Shown: positions 1-12,250, counted from the first letter of the stretch. The stretch is DNA of 64,000 bases from Trematomus loennbergii (GCA_012861695.1 JAAOOA010000060.1:17956472-18020471), one strand, 5' to 3'. A program made the numbers and translations. Notes: a model not told the origin generated them from the letters alone.

Positions 1-1579
1 CCCTCACTATAACAGTTCACCTTGTTACATACACCGCAAACTACATCCAGCATTGGATCTACATTTTGAGCCGTGGTCATAATTCCCGCCATACAGATAC
101 TCGGCTGCTGTAAATGAGGATGAACTAAAGAAAAGAAAAGGCAGCAACACCTGCCCTATAAAGACTGTAGAGGTAGAAAGCTGATTCCCCGTAAGGCCTA
201 TTTTACTGTCTGTCCTTATTTGTCAGAATAAAATCCTTTCCTGGTGATGTTAACAATATATGTCTATTGAGCTTTCACTGCCTCCACATATTTTATGGTT
301 TAGGTTGAAATAGTGTAAGCAGAGCTGCTATGGGCGCCATGGGTGTGCTGCAACCATGACATTTAAAGGGCTCATAGAAATATATCTAAACAGGTTACAA
401 GCCTTCCTGATTAAGTTATTATCGTTTAAGACAGCTTTTTATTAACAGCAGAGTCCTACAAGAAGATGGAAAGATGTGCTTCCCATTTATGCTCCAGTAC
501 CCTGATGGCTGTTAAGGAAGCATGGCAAACCATATGAATCAGTATTCAATGTTGTGTAGCTACAAAAAAACTGCAGATCAGGAGAAAAAGCTCTTGATAT
601 ACCGTGTATGAGGAGAAGACAATTTTATTACGAATTGAGCTCACAACATGGATGCTTGTCTCACAGCAGTTGAAAGACTATTCCTGGGTCACACAGAAAG
701 CAATATAAAATCACACTTTTACATACAGACCTGCCTCCCTTTACAATGTCACATTAAAGTTGCACTTTGTAGAAATGCTGAATCAGTCATTACACTAGAC
801 TAAAAACGTGCAACTACCCTGCGAAAACATTTCCTATAGGGTTCTTCCGTTTAGAAATCTGCTGTTTGTACAGTTAATATTTAAGGAGGTTGTGTGGTCT
901 AAATGCGCGTCCCCATGGCTTCACAGACCTTACAGTCCTGCATGTACACCATTAAAGTGAACACTGTTTTGCTATGCTTTGTATTAATTAAAATCAATCT
1001 AGTGCAATTAAACCAAATCTAATCTATTTATGAAACATCATAACTTTGAAGGTAATCTTGAATGTACTACACATGAGTTTCCTTCAAGCATTAATGTGTT
1101 CATGTTAGGAACTATAAAAGGACTGTGATGATGTGTTATAAATGAAAGTGACTTTTTTCTGATGGCGTTGAATGGGGAAAGTATCAAATGTCTGAGTGTA
1201 TATGGTTCTGTGGTAATATCTTTCACACTTTCACACATTACTATTACCTTACATGAGTAAGGTAATAATAATGTATTGCGTCAGTAGCTTAACCCTGCCC
1301 TATAACATCATAAGCAAGTCTTTTCCGACAATCATTTTGAACCTCTGAACAGATATCTCTCCTGGTATTTACACTCGTTAGCCTGAAGGTTAGGCCCTGA
1401 AACCCTCTGTACCATCATTTATCTTTTCTGTCTGAATACGCTGGCTAATTGGTCTACTAATCTATTCGTTCACCCACTGATGCATTAGGAAAGGGAAAGG
1501 GGGTGATGTATTAGGTACACTGGCTTTTGTATACATTATAAATACAAAAAGTGAGAATGAAGTAAGGGATAATGCTTAG
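1..1579. other. AT-rich stretch without a recognisable gene
   Basis: No open frame here has a recognisable domain, and I see no repeat ends with target duplications. A short perfect palindrome lies at 1243-1266 and is listed separately. It could be intergenic or intronic. Confidence 0.6.
1243..1266. repeat. Small perfect palindrome (10-bp stem, 4-nt loop)
   Basis: The arms ATTACCTTAC and GTAAGGTAAT flank the loop ATGA. The flanking bases keep some further symmetry. No function can be assigned; it may be a remnant of an inverted-repeat element. Confidence 0.6.
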
Positions 1580-1821
1580 GGTTAGGGCAGGGGTCTGCAA
1601 CCTTTTTGACCAAAAGAGCCATTTTGCCCCCTTTTCCACCAATTTTATTTGACTGGAGCCGCAAAACATATTTGATAGCTTGATAGCTTAAAAAGTTGTA
1701 TATATTGTTACATCATAGACAAAAACTACAGTTTTTTTGCATGTATTATGTATTACATTATAGAAAACTGTTTACCTCCAATAATAAACAAAGAACTCTT
1801 ATAAGGAGAATAAAAAAAAAT

Positions 1822-2974
1822 GGTAACACTTTATTTTGATAGTCCATAGTTAACACTCTATAAGTCATCAGTTGACATTCAACAACACTGTTTCAACAGA
1901 CAAGTAACATGCATTCAACTAACTGCCAGTAGAATATAAGGTACATCTCAAGTGTTGATCTATAGATTTTACAAAAAGTCTCTGTTGACTGTCAACATGT
2001 TTTTGCAACAGGTTATTAACCGATATTCAACCTCACTATCTGTAGATTGTGTCAACATCTTCAAAATTGACAATCAACTACTCAAAATCAATCTGTCAGT
2101 TGAAAGTCAACAGGATCATGTTGACTATCTGTTGAGAGTCAAGATGTCAACTAAAGATGACATTAACCATTAGTTGATGATCAACAGATAAGCAACTTTA
2201 GAGTTTAGTTGATTATTATATTAAGCATTAATAATAGTAATACATTTAATTTCAAAGCGCTTTTTGAGGTGCTCAAAGACGCTTTACAGTGGTGATAAAA
2301 CAAGATAAAATATAATAAAACATATTAAAACAGCAACACAACATAATTCACAAATTAAAAGCCAATCTGAAGAGGTGTGTTTTGGTCAGTGTTTTGAAAG
2401 TGGGGGGGTCGGTGCAGTCTCTGATGTGTTGTGGAAGGGAGTACCAGAGGGTGGGGCAGCGATGAAGAAGGCTCTGTCCCCCCAGGTTCGGAGCTTGGTT
2501 CGTGTGGGGATAGAGAGGAGGTTCACTTTTGATGAACGAAGGCTGCGGGAAGGGGTGTAGTGGTGGATCAGGTCGGTGAGGTAGGGGTTGATTAGTTGAT
2601 GATCAACAGATAAGCAACTTTAGAGTTTAGTTGACTATTACATTAACCATTAGTTGATGATCAACAGATAAGCAACTTTAGAGTTTAGTTGACGATCTGT
2701 TGATCGTCAACTAAACTAGAGTTGACTATCAGTATACTTTTAGTAGGTTCTCCACTGAGCGTTTGTAGGCATGTGTTAGGACTATCCAATTAAAGTGAAA
2801 AACAGTTGAGAACAGTAGAAAGTCTATAACCTATCAACAGAACACATACATTCATCCACTAATTGAATGCACAACTGATCAGAAACACTGGATAACTGAA
2901 GTCAATACCAGGCTATAAAGCACAGTAAAACAAACACTATAGGCAGGATATCAGAGAAAGAAAGCTTTTTTTAT
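1822..2974. repeat. Left inverted repeat of the Merlin-like element, with iterated GTTGA/TCAAC motifs
   Basis: This matches the complement of 10170-12739 once LINE insertions are removed, ending at a shared AAAGAAAGCTTTTTT stretch. Inside it, GTTGA and TCAAC recur many times, and a ~45-bp unit containing GATCAACAGATAAGCAACTT appears at 2180, 2595 and 2655. Such subterminal arrays often bind the transposase; that role is inferred. Confidence 0.8.
2231..2587 (-). mobile_element. 5'-truncated L2-like LINE 3' end
   Basis: It interrupts the left Merlin-like inverted repeat: repeat sequence stops at CATTA and resumes at 2588. On the minus strand it encodes the C-terminal tail typical of fish L2-type proteins and ends in the AAAGCGCTTT-type 3' sequence. 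It resembles the 3' part of the longer LINE at 10.3-12.3 kb, though not identically, so it is a separate insertion of a related family. Confidence 0.65.
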
Positions 2975-3065
2975 TTTAAGAATGTTAATACATTTTATTA
3001 AAATTTGATTATTTCCAGTTTGTTTAAAAGCACAACACATTAACATACATGGAGACACATGGTTA

Positions 3066-3162
3066 TTACTTGATGGTTATTCCAACTGCATCTGGCTCGT
3101 GGGCAACGTATAACTTCATGCTGTGCATCACGAGCCTGTTGCACTTAGACCTCTGCTGTTCC
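3066..3162 (-). other. Possible terminal exon of the minus-strand zinc-finger gene
   Basis: On the minus strand a TATACAG acceptor-like site precedes a 97-bp open stretch ending in TAA at 3066-3068. It would encode about 32 residues ending Val-Gly-Ile-Thr-Ile-Lys. No domain is recognised. It is proposed only because it follows the zinc-finger exon on the same strand within the same element. Confidence 0.2.
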
Positions 3163-3430
3163 CTGTATACAAATGAAACACTAAATTGAGTACAAATCAG
3201 GACACACCATGTGTTTTCCTCAACAACAAAAATCACATCCGTCTTGAAATCATAACGAGACAGTTTACATTAGTTGTTAACAGACGGTAACAGAGGTGCT
3301 ATTCACATGCATTACAAGGGGTTTAAGCCATCAAAAAAAAGGCTGGTTTGCAAGAAAATGAACCAAATAGTCATGATATTGATATAGTTCATAAAATGTC
3401 CAACTACATATTTTTAACCCCACCTCATGC

Positions 3431-3646
3431 TCAGAGATTTATATAAAGTGGCACATGGGTCCTAGAATAAAAAGAACAGACGATTATTTCAACTTTTATC
3501 TTGATAAGTGAGAGCGCAGGCCAGTCTACATGAATGCAGGGCAAGGCACGTTTCTGTCCAAAGGTTCCATGATGGAGTCGATAATGTTTTAAAATATCAC
3601 TTTGAGTGGTGACACTAGTGCTGCATAGTTTACAACTCCATCCCAT
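3431..3646 (-). pseudogene. C2H2 zinc-finger N-terminal exon carried in the Merlin-like element
   Basis: The minus-strand frame starts with Met-Gly-Trp-Ser-Cys and gives one C2H2-type finger: Cys-x2-Cys (residues 6 and 9), then His-x4-His about 12 residues on, followed by a conserved-looking Leu-Pro-Cys and a second possible Cys. Fish genomes have many repetitive proteins that start with a finger of this layout; that is family knowledge. After about residue 45 the frame no longer looks like a finger, so it is either an exon edge or decay. It lies between the inverted repeats and on the strand opposite to the transposase exon, so it could be a passenger gene or part of an accessory protein of the element. 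A host exon is unlikely, given the repeat setting. Confidence 0.5.
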
Positions 3647-3649
3647 CTG

Positions 3650-4819
3650 TGATTCAAAAAATAGAAATGGGTACGTTTACCTGATGCTCATTATATTAGT
3701 ATGTAAACATAACACGTCTTGAATTAACCTCTGAAACAACAACTTTAGTCTGACACACTCAAGGGCTTACCTAATGTGAACCTGAAGTCGATAGCAGGAG
3801 GCTAAATGTCTTCAAGAGGAGGTGGGACTGTTTTCTGGGGAGGCAAATAAAAGAACAAAATAGTTACATGATGAAAATATAACAATAATTTCAGTAGAAT
3901 TCATTAAAACATATTTAATTCAATTAATTGAATCAAACATAATTAAAATATAAGTATCATTTAAAACGGTATTGTATTTATATACATTTATAAGGATGGC
4001 ATTTATTAAGGATAGTATTGGTAGATACCAGTACAATTCGATGATTCTCTACACAGCGGATCCTAATTACTTCAATATACACTCCTTTATCTCGTTTGCA
4101 TACTGTCTAATATCTATTTTACGTTGTAGTAAAACATCTCCTTAATAAAACTGTATTTATTGATATTTCTCGCTAAAGAATGCATTTTACTGGACTACAT
4201 TGAACACATCTTGCTGACGTTATAAATCCATCTTCGCCCAATTCACAATTTTACTGAATTGCGCCTGAATGCACCTTAACTGAAGAGAGCTAACGTTCTC
4301 TCCTGCAGATTCAAACATGGATTTGCATCTATAGCGTTGCATAAGCATGAAAAATATAGTTTTAGTTGCACTTAATATTGTATAATAACAACTCGATGCT
4401 GTAACTGCAGACTGAGTTTAAATTGGGTACACATCTAAGATTGTAGAAAGATAATTAATTGCTCACAGTAAAACAAACAGTGAAATACATACAAAGGAAT
4501 AAATATCAAATCGGCGCATTAGTGACTTACTCTTACATAACCGCTTGGTTATAAAGTAGTAGGGATAATAGCTTTAGCGGAGGTATTTTACCGCACAACA
4601 TGCAGCAGAGCCTCTGAGTCCCGCGGCTGTATCACGGTGCCCGGCAAACGCTTAGAGCGGCACAGGGGAACAGTTTGCGGAGTTGATTCTTAATAGGTGC
4701 TCTTAACTTAACCACATAATTGTGTCGGTAGGCACTTGATGCAAACTTTGCTCAACACCATTTGCGCGAAAAAATAGACTACATGAGCACAACAGGGCTG
4801 AGTCTAACTTTAACAGCAG
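3650..4819. other. Interior of the Merlin-like element, no gene recognised
   Basis: The stretch is AT-rich with no long open frame or recognised domain. It could hold introns or degraded exons of the zinc-finger gene. Confidence 0.45.
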
Positions 4820-4825
4820 TAATGG

Positions 4826-7800
4826 GGTCAGTGTATGTTTTGGTCATTGGATTTTCTTTTCAAAAATGGAAATTCAAAAACAAAAAACGACTGGATATTT
4901 GATTTTCGTTTTCAAATTGAAAAACCAAAATTGAAATACAAGGCGTTTTTCTTTATCACGGTCAAAAGGGGATTTACTAAACTTAAAAAACGGGATGATT
5001 TTCATTTTCTACCGGAAGTTACCTTACAAAATAAGAGCGCAGACGAAACTCACGGAAGTGATTTCAAAACAAAAGCACTCGTAGGCTATGCTAAAATCAC
5101 ACTTTGAATCACGACAGTATCCTGTTGAAGCAACTGTGATTATTATAAACAAGGGGAATTTAGCGATCACAATGAAAACGGCCAAGACACACTTTGAGCC
5201 CAGAAAATGAATGTTATAAAGGGCTGTAAATATAATAGGCCTATTTCTAAAATGGACAACATTGTTAGGAGATTTCAACTATACAGCGATTCTGCACTGC
5301 GGTCACTCAGCCGCCTGGGTGACCAGATGTCCCGCTTTGTCCGGTATATTGCACAGCATTTTCACGACTTTTGGTGCGTCCCGCAAATTGAGACGATGTC
5401 CCGCATATTTCATTTTGATTGGCTAAAACGCCTTTCTAAAATCTGATTTATGACATTAATCAGATGCGGAGAAAGGATTTTGTTCTCAGCAGGGGACTTT
5501 GACAGAGGATTTCTCAAAAAGTAAAGAGTAAAATTACTTCAATGTATTGTAGTAGTAGGCCAACTAATACAAAGTCAAACAGTATCAATTTCATTAAGAA
5601 CTAATGGTAACATTTTCTTTTTATCACTCATCAAAGATAGCAGATAAACATACATTATGTAGGCTACTATGGAGGGGACTCTGACAGAGGATTACTCAAA
5701 AAGTACACAGTAAAAGTACTTCATTTAATTTCTGGTAGCAGTCAAACTAGTACCGAGTCCAACAGTGTCAGTTTTATTAAGAATTTGTGGTAAAAAACTC
5801 TAGAGTATGTTTGTGCCACAAGTGGGACAGAGCTCTGTCCCACTTGTGGCTTTCTGGCACCTGGTCACCTCAGCCGTCTCTCGAGTTTGATTTTTCAAAT
5901 CAGCTGCTCTTCATTTTTTTCCCTGCTATATTCAATGAGTGATACAAATATTTTTGTCCACAAGTTCTTAATAAAACTGACACTGTTGGACTCTGTACTA
6001 ATTTGACTGCTACTGTTACACCACTCAGACCGCAAGGGTATTATAGGTGTAGAAAACGTTCATTTATTAACTTCCACAAGGCACATGTGCAAGATGTCAG
6101 CATCTCAAACGATCTCAAAGCATATGGGTGCTTCACTACCAGAAATGAAATGAAGTACTTTTACTGTGTACTTTGTGAGTAATCCTCTATCAGAGTCCCC
6201 TCCATAGTAGCCTACACCTGTTGGAGCCTATCTCTAAAGAAGTTCCAAGGTGTAAAAATGCTGCTGCCGGAGTACTGACTGGAAGTAGTGCTGATATCAT
6301 GTCTACCATCCTCTTAAAATACTCTGTCCAACAATATCAGTCTCAGGAAGAAATGTTTTTTAACGCTTATTAAAAGAAAAACATGCATTCTTGTTCTCAG
6401 GAGGGGACATTGACAGAGGATTACTGGAAAAGTACACAGTAAGTACTTCATAGTAGCTACTTGTGGGGGTAGTTTCAGTAGTACTGAGTCCAACAGGATC
6501 AATCTCACGAAGAACTAATGGCAACAAAAAATAATTCCCTCATCAAATTTAGCAGAAGTGGCTAGATTTTGTTCTCAGCAGGGGACTTTGACAGAGGATT
6601 TCTCAAAAAGTACACAGTAAAATTACTTCAATGTATTGTTAGTAGTAATATATCCTTCAGCAAAGTAACACACTGTCACTCTGGTTGCCCTCTTATGATG
6701 CTGCTGTCTTTTAATATATAACTATTTCTCAGCCGCTAATTCGTGCCTCGCAGATTCTTCAGTCTCATCAGCCTCATCCTTCCATCAGTCCCAGTCAACG
6801 CCTCCAGCACACTTCCAGTGTCTGACTCCATATGATATTGTCCTGATGCTGTAAGGGTGATCCCCCATGATCACAAAATGACCCCTAGAGTCTGAGTGCC
6901 AAGGACCTCATATTATGTCTGTCATTAATGTTACATCACCCATTATAACAGTTTTCTTTCCTTTTTTCTCTTCTCTTAACTGAATAGTCCTGTCTATATA
7001 TCTATAATACAATGTAAAGTCCTTTTCCTGCACCATTTTAAGGCTTCAAAAACAGGCATTGTTACTGTATGTGTTTGGAGAAATAACACAATCAATGGCC
7101 CAGAATTGTACTTTATAAACTATGAATCTTGTGGTGCTTGAAAAATACACACTGGCTAAGCCGGCCAGGATATATGCCTTTTTTGGAGCCCTTTTTTTCA
7201 ATATTTATTCAAATGTCACTAGTTATTTAAACAAACCCCTATCTGAGGATAATACAAGCAACCATAAAACACCCTTTATCTAGAGAGCCATTGAAGCCCA
7301 TGAAGAATGTATCCTTCCACAAATCTTTTCATCTGCCACGTGTTTTCAAATTCAAGTTAAGGCACTATCTGTCCAGAACATTACAAATATTCTTAATTTG
7401 CAGTATTTTATTTTAAAAGTGTTCAGAAAGACTGCATCAAATATGCTATATCTATATATCTATATAATATCAATATTGTTATTAACTTCAATCAAAGTCA
7501 ATTTAAATAGCGGGCAAAACTTTCCAAGGGGTAAGAATGCTGCTGCCGGACTACTGACTGGAAGTATTGCTGATATCATGTCTACCATATCCTCTTAAAA
7601 TACTCTGTCCAACAATATCAGTCTCATGAAGAAAGGTGTTTTAACGCTGATTCAAAATAGCAGAGAAACATGCATTCTTGTTCTCAGGAGGGGACATTGA
7701 CAGAGGATTACTCAAAAAGTACACAGTAAGTACTTCATAGTACTTGTGGGAGTAGTTTCACTACTAGCCTACTGAGTCCAACAGGATCGATCTCACGAAG

Positions 7801-8313
7801 AACTAATGGCAGAAAAAATTATAACAAACTCGAGAGACGGCTGAGCTGACCGCAGTGCAGAATCGCTGTATAGTTTAAATCTCCTAACAATGTTGTCCAT
7901 TTTAGACATAGGCCTATTATATTTACAGCCCTTAATAACATTCATTTTCTGGGCTCAATATGTGTCTTGGCTGTTTTCGTTGTGAAAACAAATGGACCGT
8001 AGATACACGGATTGACCGTCCTCATCTGCGCTCTTATTTTGAAAGACAACTTCCAGTAGCAGAATATGAAAAAACGGGGGGTTTTTTGTTTCTGTTTTCT
8101 AGTGATTTTATTTTTTGTTTTGAGAAGTAGAAAATGAAAATCATCCCGTTTTTTAAGTTTAGTAAATCCCTTTTTGACCGTGATAAAGAAAAACGCCTTG
8201 TATTTCAATTTTGGTTTTTCAATTTGAAAACGAAAATCAAATATCCAGTCGTTTTTTGTTTTTGAATTTCCATTTGTGAAAAGAAAATCCAATGACCAAA
8301 ACATACACTGACC
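4826..8313. mobile_element. Unclassified inverted-repeat DNA element nested in the Merlin-like element
   Basis: The ends are GGTCAGTGTATGTTTTGG and its exact complement. They are flanked by the 6-bp duplication TAATGG (4820-4825 and 8314-8319). The inverted repeats extend about 480 bp (4826-5310 against 7835-8313). The same degenerate reading frame (rich in Lys, Phe and Asp) is visible in both arms, but this is simply the repeat and shows no domain. The centre is built of repeated modules (see the separate entry). A 6-bp duplication does not point firmly to one superfamily; no transposase is seen, so it appears non-autonomous. Confidence 0.8.
5487..7810. repeat. Reiterated internal modules of the unclassified element
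   Basis: A module containing GGGGACTTTGACAGAGGATT followed by CTCAAAAAGTACACAGTAAA occurs in direct orientation near 5491, 5674, 6402, 6581 and 7689, and inverted near 6205. Most copies end with a sequence meaning 'GAGTCCAACAG...' and then AAGAACTAATGG. A longer direct duplication pairs 6240-6520 with 7520-7810 (shared AATGCTGCTGCCGGA, then CTGATATCATGTCTACCAT). This looks like modular duplication within one element rather than separate insertions. Confidence 0.75.
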
Positions 8314-8319
8314 TAATGG

Positions 8320-9251
8320 CGCTGGCATGTCGATGTTCCGTTCAAAACAGTGAATACAGGAAAAGTAAATAACACTTGCAAGTTAAAAAGCAGTAATTAA
8401 TAACTCAGGTGGTATGCTTACTTGTTTTAGATGATTTGAAGAGAATCCAACGCAAACACGTGTCCAACTACCGAAGAATCGCTGTAAAGAGGAACAGGAA
8501 GTCTCACACCGCGGTATTCCCGTTTGAGGGCGTGGCATGACCGTGGCGTTGACAAAAGCATTTTCATGAAGTTTTCCAAAACGTATTTATAAGAAAGTTC
8601 AGGAAAATGTGAAATTAATTTACAAATTAATGAGTTCTTAAAACATGTTCTCATTGTTGCTTAAGTGTTACTTATTTAAACGCACATTGAAAAAAAAGTA
8701 ATTTAGGGCAAGTCAATTACATAAATAATGTTTTTCTTAATTAACAAGATTATTATCTCAGAATTCCAGGAAAAGTTCTTGTGAAAAACCTTTTTTCCTC
8801 AAGTGAATGCATTAGGCTTCTGTATTTATCTTATATATTAGTCAAATAAAACAGGAACAGGTGTTCCTAACTCAAAAATTACATACATTATGAATAAATA
8901 ACTAAATATTCACACAAAGCCAGAGTCAAGACTAAATTGAATTGCATTGCAGTGTCACAAGATTTGTTTTCAATCAATTTCAGTCAAGATTTGTGGTTCC
9001 TAATGTGGTCATAGTGACAAAAATAAAAGCACAAATTCATGAACTGTCGAGGAGAAAAAAGATAACCTTCGGGTTAGACCTTGAGAAGATTATCCCTTTC
9101 CAGCAAATCATTTTGTCAGCATGTTTACTGTGTTAAAAGGAATTTAAAACAGATTTCAATGAAAAGGTAATTACACCTGACTAACAATAGATTGATTAAA
9201 CATAAAGTCAAGAGATTATTTTGTAATAATGTTCACACTGTTTTTTGGTAG
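8320..9251. other. Merlin-like element interior upstream of the transposase exon
   Basis: This stretch may hold earlier transposase exons. A short open stretch near 9050-9136 contains a hydrophobic Ile-Ile-Pro-Phe-Gln-Gln-Ile-Ile-Leu run that loosely resembles the segment before the DDE domain of ISXO2/Merlin proteins. It is in a different frame from the 9252 exon, so an intron or a frameshift would be needed. I do not call it. Confidence 0.3.
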
Positions 9252-9629
9252 TATGGAAGAGGACGCTTTGGTAACACCTGGAAAAGAAAGAGATCTTGGG
9301 TGTTTGGTATACTCGAGATCAAAGCTGCAAGCAGACGTCCCATTCTTCGCCTAGTAAAGAGAAGAAACAAGGAGACCCTTGTTCCCATCATCAAGAAGCA
9401 TATCAAGCCTCAAAGTCTTGTTGTGAGTGATGAGTGGAGAGCATATGCCAGTCTTTCCCAAGAGGGCTACAGGCATGTCAGGGTCAACCACAGCCAGAAT
9501 TATGTTGATCCACAAACAGGACTACATACTAAAAATATTGAGAGAGCATGGCAGACATACAAGAGGGAAGTTTGGCGTATGCGGGGGAATCGTTCTGAGA
9601 AAACCTTAAAAAAACAGCTCTCCTTATGA
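9252..9629 (+). pseudogene. Merlin / ISXO2-like DDE transposase, C-terminal exon
   Basis: A pyrimidine-rich tract ending TTGGTAG at 9251 looks like a splice acceptor. The following frame is open for about 125 residues to TGA at 9627-9629. It opens with Tyr-Gly-Arg-Gly-Arg-Phe and a Trp-Val-Phe-Gly-Ile strand, both typical of the ISXO2-like DDE domain. The second acidic catalytic residue is in Ser-Asp-Glu-Trp-Arg-Ala-Tyr (about residue 60). Then come Val-Asn-His-Ser and Val-Asp-Pro-x-Thr-Gly-x-His-Thr, and the final Glu is in Ile-Glu-Arg-Ala-Trp (about residue 97). The protein would cut and rejoin the element ends. The first catalytic Asp would lie upstream and is not found in frame, so this is an exon of a spliced gene or a truncated relic. 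The exon itself has no internal stop. Confidence 0.8.
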
Positions 9630-10169
9630 GTGGACCTACTGGTTAGCAAGAACATATACACATGGTGTACTTGTAAGACTTATCAAGGACATACCTTTCT
9701 GTAGCCTAATTGCTGTTGTTTACTGATGGAGCTGCACACCCTGGTAATTGGCTGGGGGTTAGACACACACATTGGAGCCAAAGGCTCTTTGCTGACGCCC
9801 ATAAACGTCCTGAACACAGCAAAATAAAAGGAGAAGAGAAAATACAGGCAGAGGGCAGGGTCTCTGTAGATACAGACACCATCACACACTTCTATCTATA
9901 CATTGTTTTTTAGGAAATTCCTACATATTATACCTTTAACGGTTGACCTTGGCCTCAGGGTAGATCAATAATTTAATGTTCTTCTGTTGGTCAGGTGTCG
10001 TTGTTTATTTTATTTATAGTTATTAAACTGTTCAAATCTGCAGTGCAGTGATTTATTTCCGTTTGCCTGGTATTGACTACCAGCTGGTAGATAATGTGTT
10101 TCAAACTTTATTTTTGACCATTTCACAACTGTTCAGTGTTTTTACTATATTTGTAGTATATTCTTAAAA
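9630..10169. other. Merlin-like element interior downstream of the transposase
   Basis: There is no recognised coding sequence. It is AT-rich and runs into the right inverted repeat at about 10170. Confidence 0.5.
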
Positions 10170-10610
10170 TAAAAAAGCTTTCTTTCTCTGATATGCTGCA
10201 TATAGTGTTTGTTCTACTGTGCTTTATAGCCTGGTATTGACTTCAGTTATCCAGTGTTCGTGATCAGTTGTGCAAAACATTTCGCTTTATTCCCATGTCT
10301 GTTGCATATAATTAATAATAATAATAATAATAATAATTGAATTTATATAGCGCTTCTCATCTGCCAAGACAAATCTCGAAGCGCTTCACAGCAAAGGACA
10401 CTGATACAATTTGAGAGATTAAACAAATAATAATAATAATAATAATAATACAAATTATTAAAACTAAATTAAATAAAAATTAATAATTAAATATAAAATA
10501 AAATTAAAATAAATAAATAAAATAAAAGTCGTAGATAGCGATAAAAATGGCAATACTCCAGGTGTACCATGCTCAAAGTTTATTGGAAGGCCTGCCGAAA
10601 GAAGAGGGTC

Positions 10611-11417
10611 TTAAGGCCGGTTTTGAAGACCTCGGTGGAAGGGGCAGATCTCAGCTGATCTGGGAGGGAGTTCCAGAGGCGCGGGGCGAATGAGCAGAAG
10701 GCTCGGTCTCCCATTGTTCGGAGACGTGTGCGGGGGATGTAAAGAAGAGGAGCGTGGCTGGAGCGTCGAGAGCGGTAGATGTCTGGGTACGGATGAGGTC
10801 ACAGAGGTATTTTGGGCTTTGTCCATTCAGGGCTTTGTAAGTGAGGAGCAGAACCTTAAACTGGATCCTGTAGTGGACTGGGAGCCAGTGTAGTTGTGCA
10901 AGTATGGGGGTTATGTGTGCGACCTTTTTGTACCGGTGAGAACTCTGGCTGTACTGTTCTGGACAAGTTGCAGGCGGTTGATGGATTTGGCTGGGAGACC
11001 GGAGAGGAGTGCATTGCAATAATCTAGTCTTGAGAAGACGAGTGCATGAACCAGTTTTTTGGTGTCATCAGTTGAGAGTGAGGGCTTCAGTCAGGAAATG
11101 TTTTTCAGGTGAAAGAAGGAGGTCTTGGTGATATGTTTGATGTGGGCTTGGAAAGACAGAGTGGGGTCAAACCTTAGACCGAGGTTGGTGACAACGGAGG
11201 AGAGAGAAATGAGCTGACCATCAAGGGAGGGGCTGATGTTGGCGGCCTTGGCAAGCTGGTCGGAGGTGCCTATCAGGATTGCCTCAGTCTTGCTGCTGTT
11301 GAGCTGGAGGTAGTTGGTGGTCATCCAGGAGCGGATGTCTTCCAGGCAGGTGTTTAGTGTTTGGAGTATTGGTGGTATTGGGTTGTGTTTTGATATAGAC
11401 CTGGGTGTCGTCAGCAT
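10611..11417 (-). pseudogene. L2-like LINE C-terminal region, frameshifted
   Basis: Two overlapping minus-strand frames continue the LINE protein after the RT. At 11091-11417 there is a Trp-Met-x2-Asn-Tyr-Leu-Gln-Leu-Asn-x2-Lys-Thr-Glu stretch and an Asn-Leu-Gly-x-Arg-Phe-Asp box. At 10651-11019 there is Leu-His-Trp-Leu-Pro-Val and a Lys-Val-Leu-Leu-Leu-Thr-Tyr-Lys-Ala-Leu-Asn-Gly stretch. Both are standard in L2/CR1 C-termini. At least two frameshifts separate these parts. Confidence 0.75.
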
Positions 11418-12250
11418 AGCAGTGGAAGTTGATGTTATGTTGTCTGATGATATGACCCAGAGGTAATAGATAGATTAAAAACAGGATCGGCCCCAGCACT
11501 GAGCCCTGTGGGACCCCGCATGTCACTGCGGTGTCATCAGACCTGGAACCCCCCAGAGCCACGTGGTACTTCCGGTTGGTGAGGTAGCAGGAGAACCACT
11601 TCAGAGCCGTGTCCGTCACCCTGGTGTAGGTCTCGAGGCGGTGGAGGAGGATGGTATGGTCCACTGTGTCGAAAGCTGCACTCAGGTCAAGTAGGACCAG
11701 GATGCTGGGTGACCCAGAGTCGGCTGCCATCAGCAGGTCGTTGGCTACTTTTATTAGGGCTGTTTCTGTGCTGTGTGCAGGGCGGAAACCTGATTGGAAG
11801 GTCTCATACATTTTATTGTCAGACAGATGAGACTGGAGCTGTGCGGCCACGACCTTCTCAAGTACTTTGGCAAGGAACGGGAGGTTGGAGATAGGTCTGT
11901 AGTTGGAGAGGAGTTCTCGGTCGATATTTGTTTTTTTCAAAAGTGGGGTGACAACTGCTGTTTTGAAATGGACAGGCACCTCACCAGTCTGTAGTGACTT
12001 GTTGATGAGTGTTGTCAGGAAATTAACCAAGGTTGGCGAACAGGTTTTTAGCAGCGGGGTGGGTATGGGGTAGAGGGAGCAGCTGGTAGGCTTCGATTTG
12101 CCTATGATGGCTAGCAGTGCAGATGACGTCACCTCGTTGAAGCTGCAGAGGGTGATGCCGTTGATGAAGGGAGAGCAGGTGGGTGGGGTCCGAGCTACTG
12201 TTGAGGCTGTAATGGTTGCTCTGATCTCTGCGATCTTGGTCTTAAAGAAA
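11284..12250 (-). pseudogene. L2-like LINE reverse transcriptase (fragment)
   Basis: The minus-strand frame is open for about 280 residues from 12132, and related sequence continues upstream to about 12330. Seen motifs, in order: Asn-Tyr-Arg-Pro-Ile-Ser-Asn-Leu-Pro-Phe; Phe-Gln-Ser-Gly-Phe-Arg; Leu-Asp-Leu-Ser-Ala-Ala-Phe-Asp (first catalytic Asp); Gly-Val-Pro-Gln-Gly-Ser-Val-Leu-Gly-Pro; Cys-Tyr-Ala-Asp-Asp (catalytic pair). These are the RT domains of the CR1/L2 group. The enzyme would copy LINE RNA into DNA at a nicked target. Just after the Ala-Asp-Asp box the frame shifts, so this copy is dead. Confidence 0.85.

Noticed and set aside
1952..2173. 73-codon frame in the left inverted repeat of the Merlin-like element
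   Set aside because: It follows the GTTGA/TCAAC array, is not kept in the right repeat and has no domain.
2375..2560. Plus-strand frame near 2.4 kb as a small gene
   Set aside because: It is the antisense of a truncated L2-like LINE 3' end.
4835..5107. The same Lys/Phe-rich frame at 4835-5107 and 7942-8328 as a possible duplicated gene
   Set aside because: The two are the arms of one inverted repeat; the frame starts in the terminal sequence itself and shows no domain.
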